Below are positions 36,025 to 43,807 of a DNA stretch of 64,000 nt, piece after piece. Origin of the DNA: Alphaproteobacteria bacterium (lineage in GTDB: Bacteria; Pseudomonadota; Alphaproteobacteria; RF32; CAG-239); assembly GCA_017626035.1 (NCBI GenBank), contig JAGAJR010000021.1, forward strand, positions 1-64,000. The letters run 5' to 3'. The notes under the pieces are model-generated. The model searched no databases and was not told the DNA's origin. It worked only from the letters and a program-made list of their open reading frames with translations. Positions within the stretch are counted from its first letter, which is position 1. Every line of letters begins with the position of its first letter. The translations under genes and the position numbers were made by a program.

Positions 36025-36101
36025 GTACCCGCCGGGTACCCAACCGAGGCGATCAAACTGGCCCAGTTTGGCCTCACCCGCCGGGTGTGGTCGCCGACCA
36101 C
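36025..36101. repeat. cluster of CGCCG-centred palindromes, unit boundary copy 1
   Basis: Four adjacent palindromes: GTACCCGCCGGGTAC (36025-36039), AAACTGGCCCAGTTT (36055-36069), CACCCGCCGGGTG (36075-36087) and GTGGTCGCCGACCAC (36087-36101). Three share the CGCCG core with different arms. The last is identical to a palindrome at 49889-49903. The last two fall inside the 3' end of ymdB and encode its terminal residues. None has a T-tract. Confidence 0.7.
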
Positions 36102-36877
36102 TGGATTTGTTCAACGGCGACGGCCAATCCGGTTTTGTCGTCGGTTTCAATGAAAATGCCGTAAACGGTTCCCGGACCTTTGGCGGGAACAAGACGCCCG
36201 CCGGTGTATTTCCGAACCAGACGGTTAACCGGTTCATCAGGCTCAAAACCGAGAACAGAATCATAGTCGCCGCACATTCCCGTATCCGTTTGATAAGCCG
36301 TGCCTTTGCTCAGAATACGGAAATCGGAAGTAGGCACATGGGTATGCGTGCCGATGACGGCGGAAACGCATCCGTTCAGATAATAACCGAGGGCAAGTTT
36401 TTCGGAAGTGGCTTCGGCGTGAATATCAACAAAAATCGCATCAATATTTTTGCCGAGGGTGTAATTTTTAAGAAGAGCGTCAAGCGTTTGAACCGGACAA
36501 TCGACCGCTTCCATAAACAGGCGGCCGAGAACTTGGGTAATGAGGATTTTCTTGCCGTTGGGAAGCTCTACTTCGCAGAAACCCCGTCCCGGAAGATTGG
36601 CGGGATAATTCAGCGGACGAATGATTTTTTTACAGTCATTGAGAAAAGGGATAATATCCCGCTGATTCCAAACATGATTGCCGGTAACGAGAGCGTCGAC
36701 GCCTTTGTCGAGAAAGTCGCGGCAAATTCCGGGACTGACACCGAACCCATGGGCGGCGTTTTCAACATTAACGATGATAACGTCCGGTTTGTAATGTGAT
36801 TTTAAGGCGTCAAGACTGTTTAAGACGGCGTCTCTTCCCGCTCTTCCGACAACATCGCCGCAATATACAATTCTCAA
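36074..36877 (-). CDS. ymdB: YmdB-family metallophosphoesterase (TIGR00282)
   Basis: 267 aa, close to the family norm. Metal-binding motifs are IVYCGDVVGRAGR near the N-terminus, VENAAHGFG, TGNHVWNQ, DIHAEATSEK and GTHTHVPT with TDTGMCGD. Members hydrolyse cyclic nucleotides or related phosphodiesters. The start is set at TTG 36877, which gives (M)RIVYCGD; GGAGAG lies six bases before it and an earlier ATG at 36931 would run into the 6S RNA region. The C-terminus (WSATTPGG) is encoded by the palindrome cluster, so the normal end may have been altered by insertion of the HTH unit. Confidence 0.9.
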   Translation of the reverse strand: MRIVYCGDVVGRAGRDAVLNSLDALKSHYKPDVIIVNVENAAHGFGVSPGICRDFLDKGVDALVTGNHVWNQRDIIPFLNDCKKIIRPLNYPANLPGRGFCEVELPNGKKILITQVLGRLFMEAVDCPVQTLDALLKNYTLGKNIDAIFVDIHAEATSEKLALGYYLNGCVSAVIGTHTHVPTSDFRILSKGTAYQTDTGMCGDYDSVLGFEPDEPVNRLVRKYTGGRLVPAKGPGTVYGIFIETDDKTGLAVAVEQIQWSATTPGG

Positions 36878-36943
36878 TAAATCTCTCCGTGAATATAAAA
36901 AAACTTCGCCGAGAAAACCAGACGAAGTCATAGTTAAAATTTA

Positions 36944-37108
36944 CCGAGGGAGCCAGCTGGCCGTATTAGTTTACATTCTTATCGAACCGCGTTTCACAAA
37001 GTGGGTGCCATTTGAACGAACCAGGATTCGCACAGGGACAGCTCCCTAAAAAATAATGTTGGCTCGGAAGATCTGCGGAAATACGAACCAGACAGCACTT
37101 CCCTCTAT
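36944..37108 (-). ncRNA. ssrS: 6S RNA
   Basis: A ~165-nt region directly downstream of zapA on the same strand, the conserved site of 6S RNA in Alpha- and Gammaproteobacteria. Its ends pair (AGAGGGA with TCCCTC), and the arms CTGTCTGG / CCAGCTGG and GGTTCG / CGGTTCG fit a long rod with a central bubble. 6S RNA mimics an open promoter and sequesters the housekeeping RNA polymerase. A TTGCAA -35-like box (37139-37144) lies inside the end of zapA. Limits are approximate. Confidence 0.8.
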
Positions 37109-37118
37109 GTTTATAAGC

Positions 37119-37463
37119 TTATAATGATTCCAAATTTTTTGCAATAGAATTTATCCGGTTACCCAAAACTTTTATCTGTTCGGCAAGGGTTGCGTCCAAA
37201 GCAAGGATTTGCTTGTTGTCAATCGCCGGAGATTCTGCTGCCGGAGCATGCCCTCCCGCTTTTTTCAATTCGGAAAGTTCATCGGCCAAAAGCAGCCCGA
37301 CCATAGCCAAAAGCATACTTTCGTTAATTTGTCCGGCTCCCTGAGTTAAGAGTTTGGCTTTCTCGTCCAGTATCCGGGCGAGTTGATAAATGCGGACTTC
37401 CTGACCGTCTTCGCAGGCAACGGCATATTCTCTGGAATTAATTGTTATTGTTACTTGAGCCAT
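37119..37463 (-). CDS. zapA: cell division protein ZapA
   Basis: 114 aa. The N-terminal ZapA signature VTITINSREYAVACEDGQEV is followed by LARILDEKAKLL, then a helical dimerisation region (ESMLLAMVGLLLADELSEL) and a coiled-coil tail. ZapA bundles FtsZ protofilaments at the division site. Its start overlaps the end of the upstream coiled-coil gene by 26 bp. 6S RNA follows directly. Confidence 0.9.
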   Translation of the reverse strand: MAQVTITINSREYAVACEDGQEVRIYQLARILDEKAKLLTQGAGQINESMLLAMVGLLLADELSELKKAGGHAPAAESPAIDNKQILALDATLAEQIKVLGNRINSIAKNLESL

Positions 37464-37710
37464 CTTTTTCCAAAACTTTATCTAATTTGTTGATTACCGA
37501 ATCAATATTTCCAATGATGTTTTCTGATGTGGATTTCAGTAACTCCAGCCGGGCTTCCCGATCTTTGAGGAGTTCTTCGTTTTGCGTTTCGCGGTTTTTA
37601 ACGTCATTCTTTTTGGCGAGAATAAGGTCGTTGAGTTGAAGAAGAGCCTCGTTTAAATCGGCCAGAGCGTTATTGGTCTGGGTTAAGCTGATGTTTTTTT
37701 CTTCGGTCAT
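37438..37710 (-). CDS. small coiled-coil protein upstream of zapA
   Basis: A 90-aa, almost wholly helical product with heptad-like Leu/Ile/Asn spacing (NALADLNEALLQLNDLILAK; ARLELLKSTSENIIGNIDSV), ending in a run of Asn. Genes of this kind (DUF4164-like) commonly precede zapA in Alphaproteobacteria and may work with it at the Z ring. ATG 37710 has AGGAAG upstream. Its stop overlaps the start of zapA, suggesting translational coupling. Function unproven. Confidence 0.75.
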   Translation of the reverse strand: MTEEKNISLTQTNNALADLNEALLQLNDLILAKKNDVKNRETQNEELLKDREARLELLKSTSENIIGNIDSVINKLDKVLEKDGSSNNNN

Positions 37711-37799
37711 AAATTTTTTCTTCCTATTAAGGGATTCTTTATTTATATTGAAGGCATGATACTTATTCAACAAAATATATTCAAGTGTTAAGAAAGATT

Positions 37800-38345
37800 A
37801 TGCAAAAGTTTATCGTTAAAATCGAACGGGAAAATTTCGCCTTGATTCAGGACGCTGATGTCGAATGTTACATTTTAAGTTCAACTCTGCCGGAAACGTT
37901 TGTCAAAGAGTTTGCCAAGGAAGCTTCCCGAAAGGACAAAATAGTTCTTCTTGACGGGGAAAATGCTCCGTTGTTGTGTAAAAATCTTGATTTGGACGGT
38001 GTTGTGGTTGATGTCAGCCGCAGCGAAAAAATCAAAAACGAGCTGAAAACCGTTCGCGGTATTATCGGCAAACACAAGTTTTTGGGCGTTGTCTGCAGAA
38101 ACCGCCGCCACGAGGCCATGATTGCCAGCGAGGAGGAACCGGACTTTGTGGCATTTAAGGCTTGGAAGGACGGCATTGAAAATATTCGGGAATTGACGGC
38201 TTGGTATAATGAATTGTTTTTGATACAATCAGCCGTTTATTGCATGGATGAAAATATGGATTTTAAAGACTTTGAGTGCGATATCGTCATTTTAAATGAA
38301 AAAGATTATACGATTTTAGTTGCTAAAAATAAAAGTTTAGATTAA
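37800..38345 (+). CDS. ThiE-like TIM-barrel protein of uncertain function
   Basis: 181 aa. The pattern of short hydrophobic strands and helices (KIVLLDGENAPLLCKNLDLD, GVVVDVSRS, FLGVVCRNRRHEAMIAS, PDFVAFKAW) resembles thiamine-phosphate-synthase-like barrels (the loop equivalent to S-C-H-s-x-x-E-a reads VCRNRRHEAM). The phosphate-binding GG near the end is absent, so it is probably not an active ThiE. ATG 37800 was chosen over an in-frame GTG at 37785. It lies 50 bp before efp on the same strand. Confidence 0.65.
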   Translation: MQKFIVKIERENFALIQDADVECYILSSTLPETFVKEFAKEASRKDKIVLLDGENAPLLCKNLDLDGVVVDVSRSEKIKNELKTVRGIIGKHKFLGVVCRNRRHEAMIASEEEPDFVAFKAWKDGIENIRELTAWYNELFLIQSAVYCMDENMDFKDFECDIVILNEKDYTILVAKNKSLD

Positions 38346-38395
38346 TTTGCAATTAAAATTTCAAAAATCAAAATTGTAAATACGGAGATAAAATA

Positions 38396-38959
38396 ATGAA
38401 ACAACTCGCAGGATCAATCAGAATTGGCTGGGTAATCGAATATAAAAACAAACCTTGGACCATTACCAAAGCCCAACACATCAAACCGGGCAAGGGCGGT
38501 GCTTTTATGCAGGTGGAAATGAAGTCCGTTGAAGAAGGAACAAAAACCAACGAACGTTTCAGAACGGAAGACACCGTTGAAAAATTGATGGTTGAAGAAA
38601 AAGACTGCCAGTTCCTGTTTGAAGATTCTACCGGGTTGACTTTTATGGAAAGCGAAACTTTTGAACAGTTTACCATGCCGTCTGATATTTTGGGCGACAG
38701 CCGTCCGTTTTTAACTGACGGTATGGAAGTTTTGGTCGACTATATTGACGGTCGTCCGATTTCTGTTGAACTGCCGTTGCAGGTAACCTGCAAAGTCGTT
38801 GAAACTGAACCTGTCGTCAAAGGCCAGACTGTTTCTTCCTCTTATAAACCGGCAATTTTGGATAACGGCGTCCGGATTATGGTTCCTCCGTTCATCGGCG
38901 TTGACGATAAAATCGTTGTCAGCACTTCTGAAGCAACTTATGTCGAAAGAGCCAAATAA
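38396..38959 (+). CDS. efp: translation elongation factor P
   Basis: 187 aa, three OB/KOW-type domains. The domain I loop IKPGKGGAFM carries the Lys (residue ~34) that EpmA beta-lysylates. The C-terminal domain shows the conserved VVPPFIGVDDKIVVST-type ending. EF-P relieves ribosome stalling at polyproline. The stop overlaps the start of the IMPase-like gene (TAATG), a common alphaproteobacterial arrangement. TTGCAA lies upstream at ~38348. Confidence 0.97.
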   Translation: MKQLAGSIRIGWVIEYKNKPWTITKAQHIKPGKGGAFMQVEMKSVEEGTKTNERFRTEDTVEKLMVEEKDCQFLFEDSTGLTFMESETFEQFTMPSDILGDSRPFLTDGMEVLVDYIDGRPISVELPLQVTCKVVETEPVVKGQTVSSSYKPAILDNGVRIMVPPFIGVDDKIVVSTSEATYVERAK

Positions 38960-39756
38960 TGTCTTATATTTCGCCTAATTTAACGCTTTTGATTTCAGCG
39001 GTTAAAAAAGCAGCCAATGCTTTAAACCGCGATTTTTCCGAGATTGAAAGATTGCAGTCTTCCGTTAAAAACCACAAGGAGTTTGTCGTTTCCGCCTATG
39101 GAAAAACAGAACGGGCTCTGCGGGCCGAACTGGGAAAAATCCGTCCGGATTATGCCGTGATAACGGATAATACATCGGCAAAGGGTTCTTGTTTTTTGGT
39201 TGCTCCGATTGACGGATTGTCCAACTTCGCCCATGGCGTGCCGCATTTTGCCGTTTCTGTCGCTGTATGCGAAAATAACGTGATTACGTCTGCCGTGGTT
39301 TATAATCCGGCAAATGACGAACTCTTCTTTGCCGAAAAAGGAAAAGGAGCTTATAAGGAAGGCTTCCGCAATCATGAGCGTCTGCGTGTTTCATCCCGCA
39401 AAGATTTGTCTGATGCTTTGGTGGCAACGCAGGTAAATTATAAAAAGGAACTCGGAGATTATCTTGCTCTTCACAACAAAATTGTTGCCGCTGCCGATAA
39501 TGTCAGGGTTTTGGGAGCCGTTTCATTGGATTTGGCTTATGTTGCTTCCGGTAAGTTTGACGCTGCAATCAGCCTTGCCAATCTGTTGAACAGCTTTGCT
39601 GCCGGTATCTTGCTGGTTAAAGAAGCCGGAGGGTATATTTTTGACATTAATCAAAAAGACGTTCGCAGCGAAAACTTGTCCGAAGTTATGGATTCCGGCA
39701 ATCTGGTTGCCGTAAATTCGGAATTGAGCAAAAGAGTGTTTGAAATACTGAAATAA
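38959..39756 (+). CDS. inositol-monophosphatase-family protein, metal ligands missing
   Basis: 265 aa with the IMPase fold from end to end (APIDGLSNFAHGVPHFAVSV; SLDLAYVASGKFDAAISLAN; AAGILLVKEAGGYIFD). The catalytic metal ligands are degraded: the GEE motif region reads VITDNTSAKG, D-P-[IL]-D-G-T is A-P-I-D-G-L (only the second Asp kept, residue 85), and the late W-D-x-A-A-G is NSFAAG. An active phosphatase is therefore unlikely. SuhB-type members also act in RNA polymerase antitermination without catalysis. It is coupled to efp by overlap and followed by an OmpA-like gene. Confidence 0.9.
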   Translation: MSYISPNLTLLISAVKKAANALNRDFSEIERLQSSVKNHKEFVVSAYGKTERALRAELGKIRPDYAVITDNTSAKGSCFLVAPIDGLSNFAHGVPHFAVSVAVCENNVITSAVVYNPANDELFFAEKGKGAYKEGFRNHERLRVSSRKDLSDALVATQVNYKKELGDYLALHNKIVAAADNVRVLGAVSLDLAYVASGKFDAAISLANLLNSFAAGILLVKEAGGYIFDINQKDVRSENLSEVMDSGNLVAVNSELSKRVFEILK

Positions 39757-39782
39757 CAATTTAGGTTTAAGGAAACAGAGTA

Positions 39783-40775
39783 ATGGGTGGAAGATGTGTT
39801 GTTATTGCGGCGGCCTTGGCAATAAGTCTGGCTGTTGCCGATGTAAGAGCGGAAGAAGGCGTGTATGTTGATTTGTCTGTTTTGAACAGCTTGCCGGCGA
39901 CAGATTTTTCCGGTCCGCAATTTTCCTCTCAGCCTCTTTTTCCTGAAGTAAAAAAAGCCGCTCGTCCGCAAGTTCCGTCCGTAAAACCTAAAAAAGCCCG
40001 CAAAGCCGCAAAGAAAAAACAAAAGGCTGTGGTAAACAAAGTTGAGGTTGTCGAGAAGGTAACTGTTCCGGCCAAACCGCAAATAGTCGTTCCTGCGGTT
40101 GAAGAAAAAGCCGAAACGCCTCAACCGGTGCAAATTACCGACACGGCAGCTAACCGCGAAGTTATTGCCGAGGTCGCTTCTCCGGAAAAAACTTCTGAAG
40201 TTTCTGTTCAAAAGCCGGCCGATGATATGCCGTTCCAAACCGAAGCAATGCCTGCCGTTGTCGAAAATCCGCTTCCGGCCGTTGTTGCACCTGTTAAAAA
40301 TGAAGAACTTCCTGCTTTGGAACCTGTTCATGAGAATGTTATGGAAGCCGTTGTTCCTGCCGAAACCAAAACACCGGACGAAGTTAAAGAAAATGTTGCG
40401 GAAAACGTTTCTCCTGCCGAAGAAGCTCCTATTCAGCCTCTGATTTCCGATTATCAGGAACCAAAACTTCCGGTTTCTGAAAACAGCATCTTGTTTGAAG
40501 AAGGCCTTGATGAACTGAACGATACTCAGAAACAACAGGTAGATGAGATTATTCGGAAATTTGAAAATCCTGAAAAAAACAAGATTATGATTCTCTCATA
40601 CAATTATGAAGACGGAAAAGACAGCTTCAAAAAGAAAAGAATCAGCTTGAACCGTGCGATTGAAGTCAGATCTTATCTTCTGGGCAAAGGATATAAGAAC
40701 TTCAGTATTAAAGTCATCAACATTTCAGGAGATGCCGAAAAGCGGAATTTGGTTGAAATTGAAGAATTGAAGTAG
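39783..40775 (+). CDS. periplasmic protein with C-terminal OmpA-like domain
   Basis: 330 aa. Signal peptide VVIAAALAISLAVADVRA. A long Pro/Val/Glu/Lys-rich region (~residues 45-235) probably spans periplasm or peptidoglycan. The C-terminal ~95 residues form an OmpA-like peptidoglycan-binding domain: SILFEEGLDELNDTQKQQVD, MILSYNYEDG, and the helix KKRISLNRAIEVRSYLLGKG (usual S-x-x-R-a-x-x-V-x-x-x-L). The third gene of the efp-IMPase-OmpA run. Confidence 0.85.
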   Translation: MGGRCVVIAAALAISLAVADVRAEEGVYVDLSVLNSLPATDFSGPQFSSQPLFPEVKKAARPQVPSVKPKKARKAAKKKQKAVVNKVEVVEKVTVPAKPQIVVPAVEEKAETPQPVQITDTAANREVIAEVASPEKTSEVSVQKPADDMPFQTEAMPAVVENPLPAVVAPVKNEELPALEPVHENVMEAVVPAETKTPDEVKENVAENVSPAEEAPIQPLISDYQEPKLPVSENSILFEEGLDELNDTQKQQVDEIIRKFENPEKNKIMILSYNYEDGKDSFKKKRISLNRAIEVRSYLLGKGYKNFSIKVINISGDAEKRNLVEIEELK

Positions 40776-40823
40776 ATTTTAGGAAATTTTCGCGAAAAAA
40801 ATTAAAAAATTGTAAAATTGTGC

Positions 40824-40852
40824 TTGCGTTAATTAAGAGTCTAATGTATAAG
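40824..40852 (+). promoter_or_regulatory. promoter of rpmE
   Basis: TTGCGT (40824-40829), 17-bp spacer, TATAAG (40847-40852). Confidence 0.55.
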
Positions 40853-40901
40853 AGCACTAAATTTATGTGTCATTGAAATTTTAAGTTTTGGAGAAAGTAA
40901 G

Positions 40902-41141
40902 ATGAAAAACGGAATTCATCCTGATTATCATGAAATTACATACGTCATGACTGATGGTACTGAAGTTAAAACAAAGTCTACCTGGGGCAAAGCCGGAGAC
41001 AAAATGAATCTGGAAATCGACCCTAAATCTCATCCGGCATGGACAGGTGTTCACCGTATGGTTGATACAGGCGGACAAGTTTCTAAATTCAACAATAAAT
41101 TTGCTGCTTTTGGTCTTAAAACAGACACCAGCGTTAACTAA
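40902..41141 (+). CDS. rpmE: 50S ribosomal protein L31
   Basis: 79 aa: [18 protein letters not shown], then [11 protein letters not shown], the L31 signature. No CxxC motifs are present, so this is the zinc-independent (C-minus) form common in Alphaproteobacteria. It has its own promoter, a GGAG ribosome-binding site and a strong terminator. Confidence 0.95.
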   Translation: MKNGIHPDYHEITYVMTDGTEVKTKSTWGKAGDKMNLEIDPKSHPAWTGVHRMVDTGGQVSKFNNKFAAFGLKTDTSVN

Positions 41142-41166
41142 AAGTAAAAAAGGTTTAGTCTTTTTT

Positions 41167-41201
41167 AACCTGCATTATGTAATAATAATGCAGGTTTTTT
41201 A
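41167..41201 (+). terminator. terminator after rpmE
   Basis: AACCTGCATTAT-GTAATA-ATAATGCAGGTT followed by TTTT, a 12-bp stem. Confidence 0.92.
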
Positions 41202-41215
41202 TTTGGAAGAACAAG

Positions 41216-42784
41216 ATGGTAAAAATAATACATTACGAAGTTTACACGGACCGGGGAGACGGCTGGAAATTGGAAGACAGGTTTTCCAGCGAACAGCGGT
41301 ACGAGGCCATTAATCTGGCAAAGGAAAAAGAACAGGATAAAATCCCCGTTAAAATTATTCGGGAGGTTTTTGATGTTCAAGATAACTCGTATGTTGAAAA
41401 TGTGGAATACATCAGCGTTCAGAATGGTAAAAACGAAAAAAACAAACCTTTGCCGGGAAATACGGTATCTTCTTTGGGAAGCGGGGCTTCCCCGTCTGAA
41501 AAAAACGAGGCTTTCTCCGGGAATCATAATTTGGGCTTGGCCATTCTGAAATTGGTTACCATTATTGTTCTAAGTTTGTTGTTTGCCAACGTTTTGGTTT
41601 CTCTGCTTGTTCCGGTTATTGAAATTTTTGCCGAAGGGGAAACAGCCAAAAACATAATGTTCATTGTCTTTTTGGGTATGTTCCTGTTGTTGGCGGTTCC
41701 TTTGGTATTAAAAAAAGTGCCTTTGGATGCTTTTGTCAGCAACAAAATGCCCCGGACACGAGTTCTGAATGACAAAAAGTTTTTGGATAAAGCCGATGTT
41801 CTTATTCGCCGGTATAATTTAAATGATGATGGCAAAGAAACCGTTACTCCGGCGTATCCGGAAGCCCCTTTGGAATTTAAACGCCATATTGTTGACTTTT
41901 TAAGCCAGATTATTACGAATTTGGATTCTCACATTTCCATGAAAGATGATTTCACCAAGCTGGGTGTAAAGCTGGTTATTTATGGGGGATGTCTGGAATT
42001 GGCCCGTTACAGCGGCTTAAAACTTTCGGAAGCGAATTCCCTTTTAAATGAAGCGTTTGAACTTATCGAAGGTAAAAATACCGATTTGGTCGAATTTTAT
42101 GATGCCAAAAGAACTTATAAAGACAATAAAATTGCTGTTTTTTTGACCGGTGTCGGAGCATATTTAATGGCTCGCCTGATAAACGGAGCCCCTTTGGATG
42201 ACAATGTTCTTAAAGTTACGTTTGAGCGTTGGGAAGACTTAAACCGGATGCGGAAAGACAAAGAAGAGGAAGAACAGCAAGACGTCGATATTGTCTTTAC
42301 CTGCGTGGGCAGTGTCAAAACGACAATCCGCTTGGATGAAGAGGAAATGCCCGATGCTCAGAAACTTTTAGATCAGGCAGCCGCTGACGTCCGAAACATT
42401 ATCTTTAATCTGGTAAGCAAGTTTCGGGGCAAAAATGTATTGGAACAAAATGAAATCACTTCCGTTGAATTCAATAAGTTAAATGACGCGATTAAATTTA
42501 CCATTGAGGTTTTGCAAGATGTCAACGTTTATCGGGAAGAAAACGGCTTATCCGGCGTTGAAATTGAAACCAAAGGAAATATTCTTGAGATTCAAAGTGT
42601 TGAGGATTTAAATCTGTCGCCGTATATTGAAGATATTTTCTGGCACACCTACGATAATGAAATTATTGTTGATGATAACATCAAAAAGGAACTGGCGGTC
42701 GGAAAATACAGTGTAGACTTTTTGGGCGATAAAAGGTTGAATAAAAGCAATAAAATGGTGGCGTTATATAAATTAATTTATTAA
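41216..42784 (+). CDS. two-TM membrane protein of unknown function
   Basis: 522 aa. The N-terminal ~85 residues look like a small cytoplasmic alpha/beta domain (IIHYEVYTDRGDGWKLEDRF, which also occurs in other proteins that read an input tag). Two adjacent transmembrane helices lie at ~105-130 and ~140-160 (LKLVTIIVLSLLFANVLVSL; NIMFIVFLGMFLLLAVPLVL). A large C-terminal cytoplasmic domain carries helical segments and AVFLTGVGAYLMARLING. No family was recognised and no signal peptide is seen. Start ATG 41216 follows GAAGAACAAG. It is followed by another unrecognised gene. Confidence 0.75.
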   Translation: MVKIIHYEVYTDRGDGWKLEDRFSSEQRYEAINLAKEKEQDKIPVKIIREVFDVQDNSYVENVEYISVQNGKNEKNKPLPGNTVSSLGSGASPSEKNEAFSGNHNLGLAILKLVTIIVLSLLFANVLVSLLVPVIEIFAEGETAKNIMFIVFLGMFLLLAVPLVLKKVPLDAFVSNKMPRTRVLNDKKFLDKADVLIRRYNLNDDGKETVTPAYPEAPLEFKRHIVDFLSQIITNLDSHISMKDDFTKLGVKLVIYGGCLELARYSGLKLSEANSLLNEAFELIEGKNTDLVEFYDAKRTYKDNKIAVFLTGVGAYLMARLINGAPLDDNVLKVTFERWEDLNRMRKDKEEEEQQDVDIVFTCVGSVKTTIRLDEEEMPDAQKLLDQAAADVRNIIFNLVSKFRGKNVLEQNEITSVEFNKLNDAIKFTIEVLQDVNVYREENGLSGVEIETKGNILEIQSVEDLNLSPYIEDIFWHTYDNEIIVDDNIKKELAVGKYSVDFLGDKRLNKSNKMVALYKLIY

Positions 42785-42856
42785 AAATAACGTAAAGAAC
42801 TTGTTTTGTTCCGTATTTTATGGTATTCTATATACTGGTAAAACAGGAGAAATAAT

Positions 42857-43711
42857 ATGGTAAGCAGTATTCCAAAAACGACGAACCGAGATGAAAACGG
42901 CGTCTATGGTTGGGAAAAAACGGTAAAGGATGTCAATAATATTGACGAGACTTTTGCCAATGCCCGCGATTTGGGATATACCCGCTTAAACCACGCCCGG
43001 GTAACCGCAGTGGGAAAACTGGGAAAATATGACTCTAAAGATATTTATTCCATTCAGGTTCAGTCCAACGGAAAATTAAGCATAGCTCTCCGCAATACCA
43101 ATGCGGAAGAGGAAAAAGTTTTGGACTTGTCCAAATATGAAGAAAAGTTGGATGAAATTAAAAAAATGCTTGATCCGGAAGGCTGGAAAGCCGAACAGGA
43201 TAAAAAGCAAAAAGAATTGGAAGAGACCGATTTGCTGGATACAACGGCAAAAGGAATGACGCTGAAGGTTTACACCGTTAAAAACGGAAGACAGGTTCTC
43301 TTGGCAGACAGCACTGCCGAAAAAGGCAGCAAAGAGCGTGAAGTTCTGGAAGAAATTCTCAAAGGAGATTATCGAGCCAAAGCCGGAAATTACTATATTG
43401 AAGTGGGAACGCAAGACGGTTATGAGTTTGATGAAGATCCTGCTTATGCAATGCAGATTATGCAGGGAACCACATTTAAACATGATTATGTTTTAACGGA
43501 AACCGTCAGTGATGATACCAAAAACAAAAAGATTTCAACCGTTCCGTCAGAAACGACCTCAAGCGGAAGGCTGTCTGCCGGAAATGCGATGTTAATTCAG
43601 GCACAAAGATATCAAAGCACGGCTCAAATGCTGGCGGTTGGTTATCTGAATATGGCTAGTATTAAAAATAAACAAAACGCTACGGCTAAATTATTTTCCT
43701 CATTGCTGTAG
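42857..43711 (+). CDS. protein with possible PPC-like beta domain, function unknown
   Basis: 284 aa, no signal peptide. The middle region alternates strands in a pattern like bacterial pre-peptidase C-terminal domains: KYDSKDIYSIQVQSNGKLSI, LKVYTVKNGRQVLLADSTAE, GDYRAKAGNYYIEVGTQDGY. The C-terminal ~60 residues are helical (LSAGNAMLIQAQRYQSTAQM). In layout it resembles secreted or calcium-binding filament proteins, and signal-less export (for example through the flagellar route) is possible but unproven. It ends before a strong terminator. Confidence 0.7.
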   Translation: MVSSIPKTTNRDENGVYGWEKTVKDVNNIDETFANARDLGYTRLNHARVTAVGKLGKYDSKDIYSIQVQSNGKLSIALRNTNAEEEKVLDLSKYEEKLDEIKKMLDPEGWKAEQDKKQKELEETDLLDTTAKGMTLKVYTVKNGRQVLLADSTAEKGSKEREVLEEILKGDYRAKAGNYYIEVGTQDGYEFDEDPAYAMQIMQGTTFKHDYVLTETVSDDTKNKKISTVPSETTSSGRLSAGNAMLIQAQRYQSTAQMLAVGYLNMASIKNKQNATAKLFSSLL

Positions 43712-43755
43712 AGCAGTAGATTAGTTAAAAAAATCACTTGTAAAATGTTAAAAGA

Positions 43756-43785
43756 AAAACTATTGTATGAACAATAGTTTTTTTT
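43756..43785 (+). terminator. terminator before trcR
   Basis: AAAACTATTGT-ATGA-ACAATAGTTTT with further T residues; it isolates trcR from the upstream gene. Confidence 0.88.
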
Positions 43786-43807
43786 ATGAATGGAAAGGAT
43801 TTTAATA

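Noticed and set aside
36025-36101. Palindrome cluster as a transcription terminator for ymdB
   Set aside because: No T-tract on either strand and several different hairpins in series; it fits a palindromic repeat element better.
35987-36799. Plus-strand open frame across ymdB
   Set aside because: Antisense to a clear metallophosphoesterase; composition is not protein-like.
39651-40535. Long minus-strand open frame across the OmpA-like gene
   Set aside because: Low-complexity Phe/Arg/Asn product caused by the Lys/Glu/Val-rich coding strand.
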